Source: Deltaproteobacteria bacterium IMCC39146 (lineage in GTDB: Bacteria > Desulfobacterota > Desulfuromonadia > Desulfuromonadales > BM103). From it: 64,000 nt of DNA. A program made the position numbers and the translations under genes. Below the pieces are notes generated by a model. It was given only the letters and a program-made list of their open reading frames with translations, had not been told where the DNA came from and did not search any database. Below, piece by piece: positions 1 to 8,619 of the stretch (within the stretch, counting starts at the first letter, position 1; each line of letters starts with the position of its first letter). The DNA lies in NCBI GenBank assembly GCA_030005635.1, contig JARUHP010000008.1, forward strand, positions 62,001 to 126,000. The letters run 5' to 3'.

Positions 1-516
1 CTGATGGATATAATTCGTCAGCATCACGGTACCAGCCTGATGAAGTTTTTTTACGATCGGGCAAAGAGCAAGGCTGATCCAGAGGTTGAACAGATTGACG
101 AGCGTGATTACCGCTATCCTGGCCCTAAGCCACAGACCCGTGAAGCGGCTTTGATCATGCTGGCTGATGCGATCGAGGCTGCCAGTCGAACCCTGACCGA
201 CCCGACTCCGGCGCGTATTCAGGGGATGGTGCAGAAAATTATCAACAATATCTTTATCGACGGGCAACTCGATGAATGCGAATTGACCTTGAAGGATATC
301 AACAATATTGCTAAAAGCTTCAAGCTGGTCCTCGGTGGTATCTTCCACTATCGAGTCGATTATCCGGAGCCTGCCAGCAAGGAACGTAGCCTTAAGAAAT
401 CCACCGGGAGTTTAAATGAAGATCGCGATAGAAAATCAACAGAAGAGCCAGAAAATCAGCAAAATTCAACTGCGAAAAGTAGCACAGATGATCTTAAACG
501 CCTCGGCATGTCCTGA
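1..516 (+). CDS. 7TMR-HD (YqfF/PgpH-type) phosphohydrolase, C-terminal end
   Basis: This is the 3' end of a gene that enters from the left edge. The visible part is the tail of the HD phosphohydrolase domain seen in 7TMR-HD proteins (PgpH/YqfF), membrane proteins whose characterised members hydrolyse cyclic di-AMP. Family hallmarks are HHGTS near the start, RYPGPKPQTRE and LADAIEAASRTL, then the TLKDI and FHYRVDYP segments. The last 34 or so residues are hydrophilic and low in complexity, and they read through the first 101 bases of ybeY in another frame. A 7TMR-HD gene directly before ybeY is a common arrangement in Geobacter relatives. The family call is firm; the exact nucleotide substrate is not shown by the sequence. 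Confidence 0.85.
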   Translation: MMDIIRQHHGTSLMKFFYDRAKSKADPEVEQIDERDYRYPGPKPQTREAALIMLADAIEAASRTLTDPTPARIQGMVQKIINNIFIDGQLDECELTLKDINNIAKSFKLVLGGIFHYRVDYPEPASKERSLKKSTGSLNEDRDRKSTEEPENQQNSTAKSSTDDLKRLGMS

Positions 517-871
517 TGCTCATCTTTCAATTCTGATTGTTGATGACGCCGCGATCCAGGAGATTAATCGCGACTACCTGAATAAGGATCGACCCACCAA
601 CGTCATCTCTTTTGCCATGCAGGAAGGCGAGGGCGGCGGCGTTCAACCTGATCTGCTCGGTGATGTGGTTGTCTCTGCAGAGACCGCCGCGCGTGATGCC
701 TGTGAGGCGCAGAATTCATTTGAAAGTGAACTGTATTTCCTGCTGCTCCATGGTATCCTGCATTTGCTCGGTTATGACCACGAGCGTGGAACCGAAGAAG
801 ATGTGAAAATTATGGAAGCCAGAGAACGTGAAGTCTTTACTTTGATCCGTGAGGAGTTTCTTGCTGAATGA
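416..871 (+). CDS. ybeY: Endoribonuclease YbeY
   Basis: A 151-residue single-strand-specific, zinc-dependent endoribonuclease that acts in 16S rRNA 3' maturation and ribosome quality control. The signature HGILHLLGYDHE near residues 111-122 supplies the three metal-binding histidines, and length and N-terminus match the family. The ATG at 416 is preceded by GGGAG at a good distance. This makes it the likely start even though it lies 101 bases inside the upstream gene. The stop overlaps the next start by four bases (ATGA), so translation is probably coupled to the DgkA-PAP2 gene. Confidence 0.93.
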   Translation: MKIAIENQQKSQKISKIQLRKVAQMILNASACPDAHLSILIVDDAAIQEINRDYLNKDRPTNVISFAMQEGEGGGVQPDLLGDVVVSAETAARDACEAQNSFESELYFLLLHGILHLLGYDHERGTEEDVKIMEAREREVFTLIREEFLAE

Positions 872-1581
872 AGGCTGAGCCTACCAAGCCCAAGGGGTTT
901 ATCGGTAGCCTTAATTGCGCGATTGAGGGTATCCTCTGGGCGGCTAAGACACAGCGTCATATGCTCTTTCACCTGGTTGCGGCCATACTCATTCTGGTCG
1001 GTGCCCCGGTCTTACACCTTACTCTCTACGAGTTTGCCCTGCTGGCACTGGCCATCACCCTGGTTTTGTTTGCCGAACTGGTGAACACGGCTATCGAAGT
1101 GGTTGTCGATCTGGTCTCCCCCGATTTTCACCCCCTCGCCAAGCGCGCCAAAGATGTTGCCGCCGGAGCTGTGCTTCTCGCCAGTGTCGGTGCAATGCTG
1201 CTTGGTTATCTGGCGGTGTCGAGGTTTTTCTTTACGGCCGGAGCGAGTGCCAGCCATGAGTTCATGCGGTCTACGGGGAACGTGGCGATTATCTCGGTTG
1301 TCGTGGTCGTGCTGCTGGTGATTCTGGCCAAGGCCCGGGTGGGCAAGGGCACGCCGTTGCACGGCGGGATGCCAAGCGGTCATTCCGGAGTGGCTTTTTC
1401 TATTGCCACCTCAGCGGCTTTTTCTGATGTCGGTCTGCTGATGATCCTGCTGGCCTGGTTTCTTGCTGCTTTGGTCGCTCAAAGCAGGGTTCTTCTTGGT
1501 ATTCATAATCTAAAAGAAATTGTTGCAGGTGGCGTGGTCGGCATAGTGACGACCCTGGCCCTGCAACTGGCTTTTCACTAA
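868..1581 (+). CDS. Diacylglycerol/undecaprenol kinase fused to PAP2 phosphatase
   Basis: An integral membrane protein of 237 residues with two catalytic modules. Residues 1-120 are a DgkA-type kinase: an amphipathic N-terminus, then membrane helices with the ELVNTAIEVVVDL and AKDVAAGAVLL motifs. Residues 125-237 are a PAP2 phosphatase domain with GGMPSGHSG and SRVLLGIHN carrying the expected histidines. Homologous kinases phosphorylate undecaprenol or diacylglycerol, and PAP2 enzymes dephosphorylate undecaprenyl-PP or related lipids. The fusion therefore suggests control of the undecaprenyl lipid pool that carries surface glycans. It starts inside the ybeY stop codon. Which lipid each module uses cannot be read from the sequence. 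Confidence 0.88.
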   Translation: MKAEPTKPKGFIGSLNCAIEGILWAAKTQRHMLFHLVAAILILVGAPVLHLTLYEFALLALAITLVLFAELVNTAIEVVVDLVSPDFHPLAKRAKDVAAGAVLLASVGAMLLGYLAVSRFFFTAGASASHEFMRSTGNVAIISVVVVVLLVILAKARVGKGTPLHGGMPSGHSGVAFSIATSAAFSDVGLLMILLAWFLAALVAQSRVLLGIHNLKEIVAGGVVGIVTTLALQLAFH

Positions 1582-1602
1582 CCGAACAGGAGTTTTCTTC
1601 TC

Positions 1603-2454
1603 GTGGAAGACGATCAAAACCCGCAAGGTAACTTATTTAGCTCAACCTTTAGTCGTCTTTTCCGAGGGCGTTCACGGGCTTTAACGGAAAAAGAACTGCA
1701 GGACGCGATCAACAGTTCCGAAGAAGAGGGCATCCTTAACGAGTCAGAAGGTGACATGTTGCAGTCGATCTTTGAGTTCGGTGACACCATTGTTCGTGAA
1801 GTGATGGTGCCGCGTACTGACATGGTCTGCTGTCCTGCTCGTGCGACTCTGAGTGATTTTCTCGAATTGATCATACGTTCCGGGCACTCCCGTGTTCCTC
1901 TCTTTGAGGGCTCTACGGACAAAATCGTTGGTGTTGTCTACGCAAAAGACCTGTTGCGCAACTGGGGCGCAAACGATGAGACCTTGACGCTGACCGACGT
2001 CATGCGCACCCCTTACTTTATTCCTGAAACCAAGCGTATCGTTGATCTCTTGAAGGATTTTAAAACCCGCCGGGTGCATATGGCGATCGCCGTTGATGAG
2101 TATGGTGGCACTTCCGGTCTGATTACGATAGAGGACCTGCTTGAGGAAATTGTCGGTGATATTCAGGATGAATACGATCTGGAAATACCCTGGTTGCAAC
2201 CACAGGAGGACGGTACACTTTTGGTCGATGCCAGGGCCAATGTTGAGGAATTGGAAGAATACTACGATATCGAAATCCCCCGTGAAAAGTTCGATACGGT
2301 TGGCGGCTATCTGTTCCACTTGTTAGGCAACGTTCCGCAAAAGGGCGAGAAAGTCTGTGATAACGGACTGGTTCTGATGGTCGAAGACTCCGATGAACGT
2401 AAGATTGAGAAGGTCCGTGTCTGGCGCGACGCTGAAACTTCTGGAACAGAGTGA
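1603..2454 (+). CDS. CorC/HlyC-family CBS-domain protein
   Basis: A 283-residue cytosolic CBS-pair protein of the CorC/YbeX type. Residues 45-65 hold the EGDMLQSIFEF and VREVMVPRTDM segments. Two CBS motifs follow (about 65-130 and 135-190), then a C-terminal CorC/HlyC transporter-associated domain. There is no DUF21 membrane domain, so it is the soluble CorC form. In enterobacteria ybeX sits beside ybeY and lnt, the same context as here, and has been tied to Mg/Co efflux and ribosome metabolism. The start is GTG with AGGAG upstream. The gene overlaps lnt by four bases. Confidence 0.88.
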   Translation: MEDDQNPQGNLFSSTFSRLFRGRSRALTEKELQDAINSSEEEGILNESEGDMLQSIFEFGDTIVREVMVPRTDMVCCPARATLSDFLELIIRSGHSRVPLFEGSTDKIVGVVYAKDLLRNWGANDETLTLTDVMRTPYFIPETKRIVDLLKDFKTRRVHMAIAVDEYGGTSGLITIEDLLEEIVGDIQDEYDLEIPWLQPQEDGTLLVDARANVEELEEYYDIEIPREKFDTVGGYLFHLLGNVPQKGEKVCDNGLVLMVEDSDERKIEKVRVWRDAETSGTE

Positions 2455-3977
2455 TGATACGCCGATTCCTGCCTGACAAAACAACCTGTTTCAGTGCCTT
2501 GTCGGGGCTCTTGCTGGCGTGTTCTTTTCCGCTTCCTGACTATCATCTGCTGGCGTGGCTTGGATTGATCCCCCTGATCATAGTCATGCCGAAACGGCCT
2601 TTCAAGAGTGGCTTCGTAGCCGGGGTGGTTTTTTTTGCGGTCACCCTCTATTGGCTCAATATCGTTATGACCACCTATGGTCATCTGCCTGTCCTGCTCT
2701 CCTTTCTGCTCTATCTGCTGCTTGCAGCTTATCTGGCTCTTTACTGGGCGATTGCCTCCTGGGCGGCCTGCCGTCTCAGGGAATTTAGAGGTTACTCTTT
2801 TGCGTTAACCTTGCCGGTCTTCTGGGTTGCCCTGGAGTTCCTGCGGGAGTTCTTGCTGACCGGCTTCCCCTGGGCAACCCTCGGCTACTCCCAGCACGAT
2901 TGGTTGCCGATGGTTCAGTCTGCGGACCTTTTCGGTGTCTATGGCTTAAGCTACCTGATTGTCTTATGTAATGCCGCTCTTGCCGAGTGCTTTCTGCTCA
3001 AGAGTCGCGGGCCTTCGCAAGGGCATCCGAGGAAAGCTTTTGTCGTAGCAATGGTCCTGCTGCTGGGCAACTATGCTTACGGAGCCTGGTGCCTGCAACA
3101 GGACCCTGATACCCGTGCCGAAACATTGGCTGTGGCTGTTGTGCAGGGCAATATTCCACAAGGGCTCAAGTGGAGGCCCGAGAATCAGATCAGCACAGTG
3201 CAAACCTATCGTGACCTGTCGTTGCGGGCTGAGCAAGACGGCGCAAAGGATCTGATTGTCTGGCCAGAAGCGGCCATGCCATTTTATTTCCAGGATGGTG
3301 GGCCTCTGGCTGATTCTGTTGCAGGCCTCGCTGCTGAGGCAAAAACCGCTCTCCTCTTTGGTAGCCCTGCATACCGTCGAGACTCAGGAGCCTTACGTTA
3401 TCTGAACAGTGCCTATCTGCTTTCGCCGACGGCTGAAGTACAAGGACGGAGTGATAAAATCCACCTTGTTCCTTTCGGCGAATATGTACCGCTTGGCAAG
3501 TTTCTCCCTTTTGTTAACAAGCTCGTCGCCGGCATCGGTGATTATTCTCCTGGCGAGATCAACCCCTTGCCAATTGGAAAATATAACCTTGGCGTTCTGA
3601 TCTGTTACGAGGTGGTTTTTCCTGAGTTGGCGCGGGAGTATGTCCGGCAGGGCAGTGATTTGTTGGTGAATATCACTAACGATGCCTGGTTCGGCAAGTC
3701 GTCGGCTCCCTGGCAACATCTGGCGATGGCCCGTTTTCGAGCGATAGAGAACCGTGTCTGGGTGGCGCGTGCCGCCAATACCGGTATCTCAGCCTTTATC
3801 GCCCCATCGGGAAAGATTATTAAGCAAACCAACCTTTTTGAGGCAGGCTTCTTGTCGTCTGAGGTTGGCTTAGGTGCTCGACCAAAGCTTTACTCGCATA
3901 TGGGTGATCTGATTCCGGGGGCTTTCCTGCTGATTTGCTTGATATGGTTGATTCAGACCCGCCGGCGCTTTTTTTAA
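2451..3977 (+). CDS. lnt: Apolipoprotein N-acyltransferase
   Basis: Lnt (508 residues) transfers the third acyl chain onto the N-terminal cysteine of lipoproteins in the inner membrane. The N-terminal 200 residues form a bundle of hydrophobic helices and the C-terminal half is a nitrilase-like domain. The catalytic triad is visible as Glu in VWPEAAMPF, Lys in KIHLVPFGEYVPL and Cys in GVLICYEVVFPEL. A last transmembrane segment precedes the RRRFF tail. The gene overlaps the CorC-like gene by four bases. Together with lolC/lolD downstream, the window covers both lipoprotein maturation and release. Confidence 0.95.
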   Translation: MMIRRFLPDKTTCFSALSGLLLACSFPLPDYHLLAWLGLIPLIIVMPKRPFKSGFVAGVVFFAVTLYWLNIVMTTYGHLPVLLSFLLYLLLAAYLALYWAIASWAACRLREFRGYSFALTLPVFWVALEFLREFLLTGFPWATLGYSQHDWLPMVQSADLFGVYGLSYLIVLCNAALAECFLLKSRGPSQGHPRKAFVVAMVLLLGNYAYGAWCLQQDPDTRAETLAVAVVQGNIPQGLKWRPENQISTVQTYRDLSLRAEQDGAKDLIVWPEAAMPFYFQDGGPLADSVAGLAAEAKTALLFGSPAYRRDSGALRYLNSAYLLSPTAEVQGRSDKIHLVPFGEYVPLGKFLPFVNKLVAGIGDYSPGEINPLPIGKYNLGVLICYEVVFPELAREYVRQGSDLLVNITNDAWFGKSSAPWQHLAMARFRAIENRVWVARAANTGISAFIAPSGKIIKQTNLFEAGFLSSEVGLGARPKLYSHMGDLIPGAFLLICLIWLIQTRRRFF

Positions 3978-4513
3978 CGCAAAGACGCCAAGATTTTAAT
4001 TCAAGACGCAAAGATACAATCGATTTAGAAGAAATAGCAAAAGCTTGCCTCACGCAGAGAAAGACTGCTCATAGGGAAGTTTTGCCGTTTATTGTTTCAA
4101 CACGCTAGTCCAAAGCTATGGACTTTAAGCTCAAGACTTTTAGTTGCTAATTATTCATTAGATAGAAGCCCACACACATTAAGGCACCAAGGACACTAAG
4201 GATGCCAAACTGATGTTAATAGTCTTTCTTGGTGATCTTAGTGTCTGGTTTATTGCAGGCAACTGCCTTTAAGGAACTTTCAGTCCCGTCGGAACCTATG
4301 CGCTTTCAGCTCATAGTGGTTGAGTTCTTACTCTGCGATCTCTGCGTCTCGAGTGAGCAGAGCGAACGGGCGTGAGTTGGTTCATGTTCTTCATCTTTCA
4401 CTTTTTTGCAATGGATTTCTGGGGCGATGCAGGTAACTGGATAAATTTTTCGGATTATTATTCTAATCCCTTACAATGATTACCAAGAAAATCTCCAAAT
4501 CCATGAAGTTTCC
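3978..4513. other. Gene-free spacer with degenerate inverted-repeat element
   Basis: About 540 bases between lnt and the prfB promoter have no credible gene. The spacer holds phrases such as ACGCAAAGACGCCAAGA, CACCAAGGACACTAAGG and TCTGCGATCTCTGCGTCTCG. One module, GACACTAAG (4192-4200), is inverted at 4237-4245, and CACCAAG (4185-4191) is inverted at 4228-4234, so the stretch can fold into a long imperfect hairpin. Similar phrases recur at 47477-47530. They look like non-autonomous intergenic repeats rather than functional sites. Function unknown. Confidence 0.5.
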
Positions 4514-4542
4514 TTGTTCCGTTGGTTGACTACAGGTATAAT
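4514..4542 (+). promoter_or_regulatory. Predicted sigma-70 promoter of prfB
   Basis: TTGTTC (4514-4519), a 17-base spacer and a consensus TATAAT (4537-4542) lie 32 bases before the prfB ATG. A closer TTGACT (4526-4531) is only five bases from the -10 and cannot serve as the -35. Confidence 0.6.
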
Positions 4543-4574
4543 CCGCTGTTCGACTTTAGCGTTGGGAGTTTATA

Positions 4575-5664
4575 ATGTTTCGTGAAGAAATTGAATTGTT
4601 GAAAAGCCTCCAGGACAAGCTCTCTGAGCTGAGGAGGTACCTTTGACATTGATAGCAAGCGTGAGCGCGTCTCAGAGTTGGAAGCGGAAGTTGCCAGGCC
4701 AGAATTCTGGAATGATAACGAGAAGGCTCAGGAGGTTCTAAAGGAAAGAACCTTGCTGCAAAAGCTCGTTGAAGATTGGCAGTCGGCAGCCAATGGCCTG
4801 GAGGATGTCCAGGTTATGATCGAGCTCGGCGAGGAGAGTGAAGACGAAGAGGCTCTTGCGGAAGTTCGTGAGATGCTGCCAGCGTTGGAAAAGTCGATCG
4901 GCAGGATGGAGTTTGCCCGCATGCTTTCCGGCGAACATGATGCCAACAACGCTATCGTCAGTATTAACGCAGGTGCCGGTGGCACGGAAGCCCAGGACTG
5001 GGCCGAAATCCTGTTGCGTATGTATCTGCGTTATTGTGAGCGCAAAGGTTTCAAGGCCGAGATCACGGATTATCAACCAGGAGATGAGGCCGGCACCAAG
5101 GGTGTCACTATTACCGTTAGCGGGGATTACGCTTTTGGTTACCTGAAAGCGGAGAAGGGCATACACCGGTTAGTCAGAATCTCTCCCTTTGATTCCAATG
5201 CTCGTCGCCATACCTCTTTCTGTTCGGTTTTTGTTTTCCCTGAGCTCTCCGATGACGTCGATATTGAGGTTCTGGATAAGGATCTGAAAGTCGATACTTT
5301 TCGTGCCAGTGGAGCCGGTGGCCAGCATGTTAATAAAACGGATTCTGCGATCAGAATTACGCATCTCCCATCCGGTATCGTTGTCAGCTGCCAGAGTCAA
5401 CGCTCTCAGCATAAAAACCGCTCTACGGCAATGAAGCAGCTGAAAGCACGTCTCTATGAAATGGAGATGGAAAAGAAAGAGAGCGAAGCCGAAGAGTTGG
5501 GTGGTGAAAAGAAGGATATTGGCTGGGGTAGCCAGATCCGCTCCTATGTGCTGCACCCTTATCGTATGGTTAAAGACCATCGCACTGATTTTGAGAGCGG
5601 CAATACCGATGCTGTCCTTGACGGCAACCTGGACGGTTTTATAGAAGCCTATTTGATGCAGTAA
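4575..5664 (+). CDS. prfB: Peptide chain release factor 2, programmed +1 frameshift
   Basis: RF2 reads UGA and UAA stop codons. The gene is in two frames: 23 codons from ATG 4575 end at an in-frame TGA (4644-4646), and after a +1 shift reading continues from GAC 4645 to TAA 5664, giving a 362-residue protein like the usual bacterial RF2. The anticodon-like SPF tripeptide occurs in RISPFDSNARR. The peptidyl-transferase GGQ motif is in SGAGGQHVNKTDSA. Autoregulation is the known mechanism: low RF2 stalls at UGA and favours the shift. It is transcribed from its own promoter and is followed by lysS, a common bacterial pairing. Confidence 0.96.
4632..4647 (+). promoter_or_regulatory. RF2 autoregulatory frameshift site
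   Basis: An internal Shine-Dalgarno AGGAGG (4632-4637) lies three bases before CTT TGA C (4641-4647). This is the same geometry as in the E. coli prfB site. The internal SD pairs with 16S rRNA and promotes slippage of the Leu tRNA from CTT to TTT. Confidence 0.95.
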
Positions 5665-5674
5665 CAGCAGCTCA

Positions 5675-5706
5675 GGGACTGTCCCCGCAGTTAAGGGGAC
5701 TGTCCC
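5675..5706. repeat. GGGACTGTCCC inverted repeat (REP-like) after prfB
   Basis: GGGACTGTCCCC (5675-5686) and GGGGACTGTCCC (5695-5706) pair with a single central mismatch around an eight-base loop. Each copy is itself nearly palindromic. Such GGGACAGTCCC palindromes resemble REP elements mobilised by RAYT transposases. It may also act as a weak terminator or mRNA stabiliser, but no T-tract follows. Confidence 0.6.
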
Positions 5707-5766
5707 ATATACCATTAACTAGAACGACAAGAATTACTGATTTAACATATAAGAAGGAAAGACATC

Positions 5767-7269
5767 ATGGCTGCAGAGGAAGAAGTAAGTAGCAACGAAG
5801 TTATTGCTCAACGGCGCACTAAACTCAAAGACCTTCGCGAACAGGGACACAATCCGTTTGCCAATGGTTTTGTGACCGATACCACGGCAGGTGAGGTTCA
5901 CACGGCTCATGCAGAGCATGATGCTGCCGCCCTTGAGGGGCTTGAAACAACCTATCAGATCGCCGGACGGATTATGGCGAAGCGTGATTTTGGCAAAGCC
6001 GCGTTTATTCAGATTCAGGATCGCACCGGTCGTCTTCAGGTTTATGTTGCTAAAAACCTCGTCGGTGAAGAGAGCTTTGAGCTTTTCCGCAAGTTCGACC
6101 TTGGTGACATCGTTGGCATTAAAGGGCGCCCGTTCCGCACCAAGACAGATGAACTGTCCCTGCGTGCCGGGTCAATTCAGCTTTTGACCAAATCGTTGTT
6201 ACCTCTGCCGGAAAAGTGGCATGGTCTGACCGATGTGGAGACCCGCTATCGCCAACGCTATCTTGACCTGATGGTGAACCCTGATGTGCGAGAGGTGTTT
6301 CGCAAGCGCAGCCAGATCATCTCCTTGATCCGTGATTACATGGTCAATAAGGATTACCTCGAAGTTGAAACGCCGATGATGCAGCCGATCGCCGGTGGAG
6401 CAACAGCCAAGCCGTTTACTACCCATCATAACACTTTAAAGATGGATCTTTTCCTGCGCATTGCCCCAGAACTTTACCTCAAACGCCTTGTTGTTGGCGG
6501 TTTCGAGCGTGTCTTTGAGATCAACCGTAACTTCCGTAATGAAGGGATCTCAATCCAACACAATCCTGAGTTCACCATGATGGAGTTCTATCAGGCTTAC
6601 GCGACCTACGAAGATCTCATGGATCTGACTGAAGAGCTGATCTGCCATCTTGCCGAGAAGGTGGTCGGTAGCTTGAAATTCATGTATGGCGAACGCGAGG
6701 TCGATTTGAGCCGTCCATGGCAGCGACTGACCGTACGCGAGTCTGTCGTTCAATACGGTGATATCAGTGAAGCTGACGTGGCTGATCGTGACAAGCTGCT
6801 CGCTTACGCAGAAAAACTGGGACTGGAGCTCGACAAGAAGATCGGCTACGGCAAGCTGTTAACAGAGGTTTTCGATGCTGTCGCTGAGCCGGAGCTCTGG
6901 CAACCAACCTTTATCACCCAGTACCCCACGGAGGTTTCTCCTCTTTCACGCAAAAACGATCAGGATGAGACTGTGGTTGATCGCTTTGAACTCTTTGTCG
7001 TCGGCCGCGAGCTTGCAAACGCTTTCTCCGAGTTGAACGACCCTGATGATCAGCGCGAGCGCTTCATTAAGCAGTTGGTTGAGAAAGAAGCCGGTGATGA
7101 AGAAGCTCATGCCATGGACGAAGATTATATCCGCGCACTTGAATACGGTTTGCCGCCAACCGCAGGTGAGGGTATCGGCATTGACCGCCTGGTGATGTTG
7201 TTGACAAATTCCCCGTCAATTCGAGATGTTATCCTCTTCCCACAGATGCGACCGGAGTCGAAAGGATAG
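5767..7269 (+). CDS. lysS: Lysyl-tRNA synthetase (class II)
   Basis: A 500-residue class II lysyl-tRNA synthetase, the normal length. The N-terminal OB-fold anticodon-binding domain spans about residues 55-165. The catalytic domain carries motif 1 around the [10 protein letters not shown] region, motif 2 as FRNEGIS with HNPEFT, and motif 3 as [11 protein letters not shown] near the C-terminus. An AAGGA ribosome site lies a few bases before the ATG. The gene is probably cotranscribed with prfB across the short REP-like hairpin. Confidence 0.96.
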   Translation: MAAEEEVSSNEVIAQRRTKLKDLREQGHNPFANGFVTDTTAGEVHTAHAEHDAAALEGLETTYQIAGRIMAKRDFGKAAFIQIQDRTGRLQVYVAKNLVGEESFELFRKFDLGDIVGIKGRPFRTKTDELSLRAGSIQLLTKSLLPLPEKWHGLTDVETRYRQRYLDLMVNPDVREVFRKRSQIISLIRDYMVNKDYLEVETPMMQPIAGGATAKPFTTHHNTLKMDLFLRIAPELYLKRLVVGGFERVFEINRNFRNEGISIQHNPEFTMMEFYQAYATYEDLMDLTEELICHLAEKVVGSLKFMYGEREVDLSRPWQRLTVRESVVQYGDISEADVADRDKLLAYAEKLGLELDKKIGYGKLLTEVFDAVAEPELWQPTFITQYPTEVSPLSRKNDQDETVVDRFELFVVGRELANAFSELNDPDDQRERFIKQLVEKEAGDEEAHAMDEDYIRALEYGLPPTAGEGIGIDRLVMLLTNSPSIRDVILFPQMRPESKG

Positions 7270-7320
7270 GATCGAGGAGTGGGCAACGAAGAATGGGGCA
7301 GAGCCAGGTTTTGCTCTCCT

Positions 7321-7347
7321 CGTACCTCGTTCCCCGTACCTCGTTCC
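7321..7347 (+). repeat. Tandem 13-mer direct repeat upstream of lolC
   Basis: CGTACCTCGTTCC occurs at 7321-7333 and again at 7335-7347, separated by one C. It occupies the place where a ribosome site for the lolC-like gene would be expected, and no clear Shine-Dalgarno is present. It looks like one of the simple intergenic repeats scattered through this genome. Confidence 0.6.
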
Positions 7348-7356
7348 TGATTTTAA

Positions 7357-8610
7357 ATGAATTACGAACTCTTTGTCAGCCTGCGTTACCTGCGCGCCAA
7401 ACGTAAACAGACGTTTATCTCGGTGATCTCGTTTATCTCGATTATCGGCATTACGCTTGGCGTTGCTGCGCTGATTGTCGTCCTTGCTGTTATGACCGGT
7501 TTTCATGACGGTGTCAGGAAGCAGATTCTCGGTAATGTACCGCATGTCCTGGTGCAGAAACATGGAGAGAGCCTGACTGATTCTGATGCGGTTGTCGCGG
7601 CAGCGAAGGCGGCCTCTCCTCATGTTTTGAATGCGTCTCCTTTTGTTAGCAAGGAAGCTATGCTGCTTTCGCGGCGGAATGTTGCTGCTGTTAATGTCAA
7701 AGGCGTTGAACGACAGAACAAAATCTTTCGTCAGAGTTTTTTGACCGAATCTGGCGGTGAAGTTGAGACCCTTCTGTATGATTCCGAGGAAACTCAGCCG
7801 GGTATCTTGATCGGCCTGGATACCGCTACGACATTGGGGGTCGCCGTTGGTGATTCCATTAATGTTATTCCGCCTATGTTCACGATTACGCCTTTCGGGA
7901 TGATCCCGAAGATGAAGCCGTTTAAAGTAGTCGGTATTTTTAAACAGCGTGGGGGTTTTATCGATGCCTATTTTGCCTACATCGATCTCACAGAAGCCCA
8001 GCACTTCTTTGATCTCAACGAAGGTGTGACCGGTGTTGAAGTGGAGGTCGACAGCTTTGATCAGGCGGCTCCTGTTGCCAGCAGCCTGCGTCAGGAATTC
8101 GGCTTCCCGCACTCTGTTCGTTCATGGGAGGATATGTTCGGGTCCTTCCTCTCCGCGCTCAAACTGGAGAAGCTTGGCCTGTTCATCGTTCTTGGCATCA
8201 TCGTATTGGTTGCCGCTTTTAACATCGCGACGACGCTAATTATGGTGGTGATGGAAAAGCATCGTGACATTGCCATCCTGCGCTCCATGGGCGCAACGTC
8301 TCGCAGTATTATGCAGATTTTCGTTCTCGAGGGCTTGATCATCGGTACCCTCGGAACCCTCTTCGGTACGGGGCTCGGGCTGTTGCTGGCCAAGAACGCT
8401 GACCCTCTCATCAAAGGCCTGGAAAATCTGCTTAATGTTAAAATCTTTGATCAGAGCGTGTACGGTATGGATCATTTTCCCTCGGTTGTTAATACGGGCG
8501 ATGTTGTCGCCGTCGTTGTCGTGGCCATGTCTATCTCCCTGATGGCGACCATCTATCCGGCATGGCGGGCGGCCAAGATGGATCCTGCCGAAGCCCTTCG
8601 TTATGAATAG
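7357..8610 (+). CDS. lolC: Lipoprotein-releasing ABC transporter permease LolC/LolE
   Basis: A 417-residue inner-membrane permease of the LolC/LolE family, which extracts mature lipoproteins for transfer to LolA. The N-terminal SLRYLRAKRKQTFISVI segment is the family signature. A transmembrane helix, a periplasmic domain (about residues 50-270) and three C-terminal FtsX-type helices follow, ending with WRAAKMDPAEALRYE. Only one permease gene is present, so it may work as a homodimer, as in bacteria with a single hybrid permease. The ATPase lolD follows nine bases later. Confidence 0.92.
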   Translation: MNYELFVSLRYLRAKRKQTFISVISFISIIGITLGVAALIVVLAVMTGFHDGVRKQILGNVPHVLVQKHGESLTDSDAVVAAAKAASPHVLNASPFVSKEAMLLSRRNVAAVNVKGVERQNKIFRQSFLTESGGEVETLLYDSEETQPGILIGLDTATTLGVAVGDSINVIPPMFTITPFGMIPKMKPFKVVGIFKQRGGFIDAYFAYIDLTEAQHFFDLNEGVTGVEVEVDSFDQAAPVASSLRQEFGFPHSVRSWEDMFGSFLSALKLEKLGLFIVLGIIVLVAAFNIATTLIMVVMEKHRDIAILRSMGATSRSIMQIFVLEGLIIGTLGTLFGTGLGLLLAKNADPLIKGLENLLNVKIFDQSVYGMDHFPSVVNTGDVVAVVVVAMSISLMATIYPAWRAAKMDPAEALRYE

Positions 8611-8619
8611 GTTGCTGTC

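Noticed and set aside
4526-4542. TTGACT as the -35 of the prfB promoter
   Set aside because: Only five bases from TATAAT; TTGTTC at 17 bases is used instead.
4575-4646. In-frame TGA after 23 codons, suggesting a broken prfB
   Set aside because: The internal Shine-Dalgarno, CTT TGA C context and perfect continuation in the +1 frame match the known programmed frameshift.
7216-8112. 298-codon minus-strand open frame opposite lysS and lolC
   Set aside because: It is antisense to two well-recognised genes and its product has no family features.
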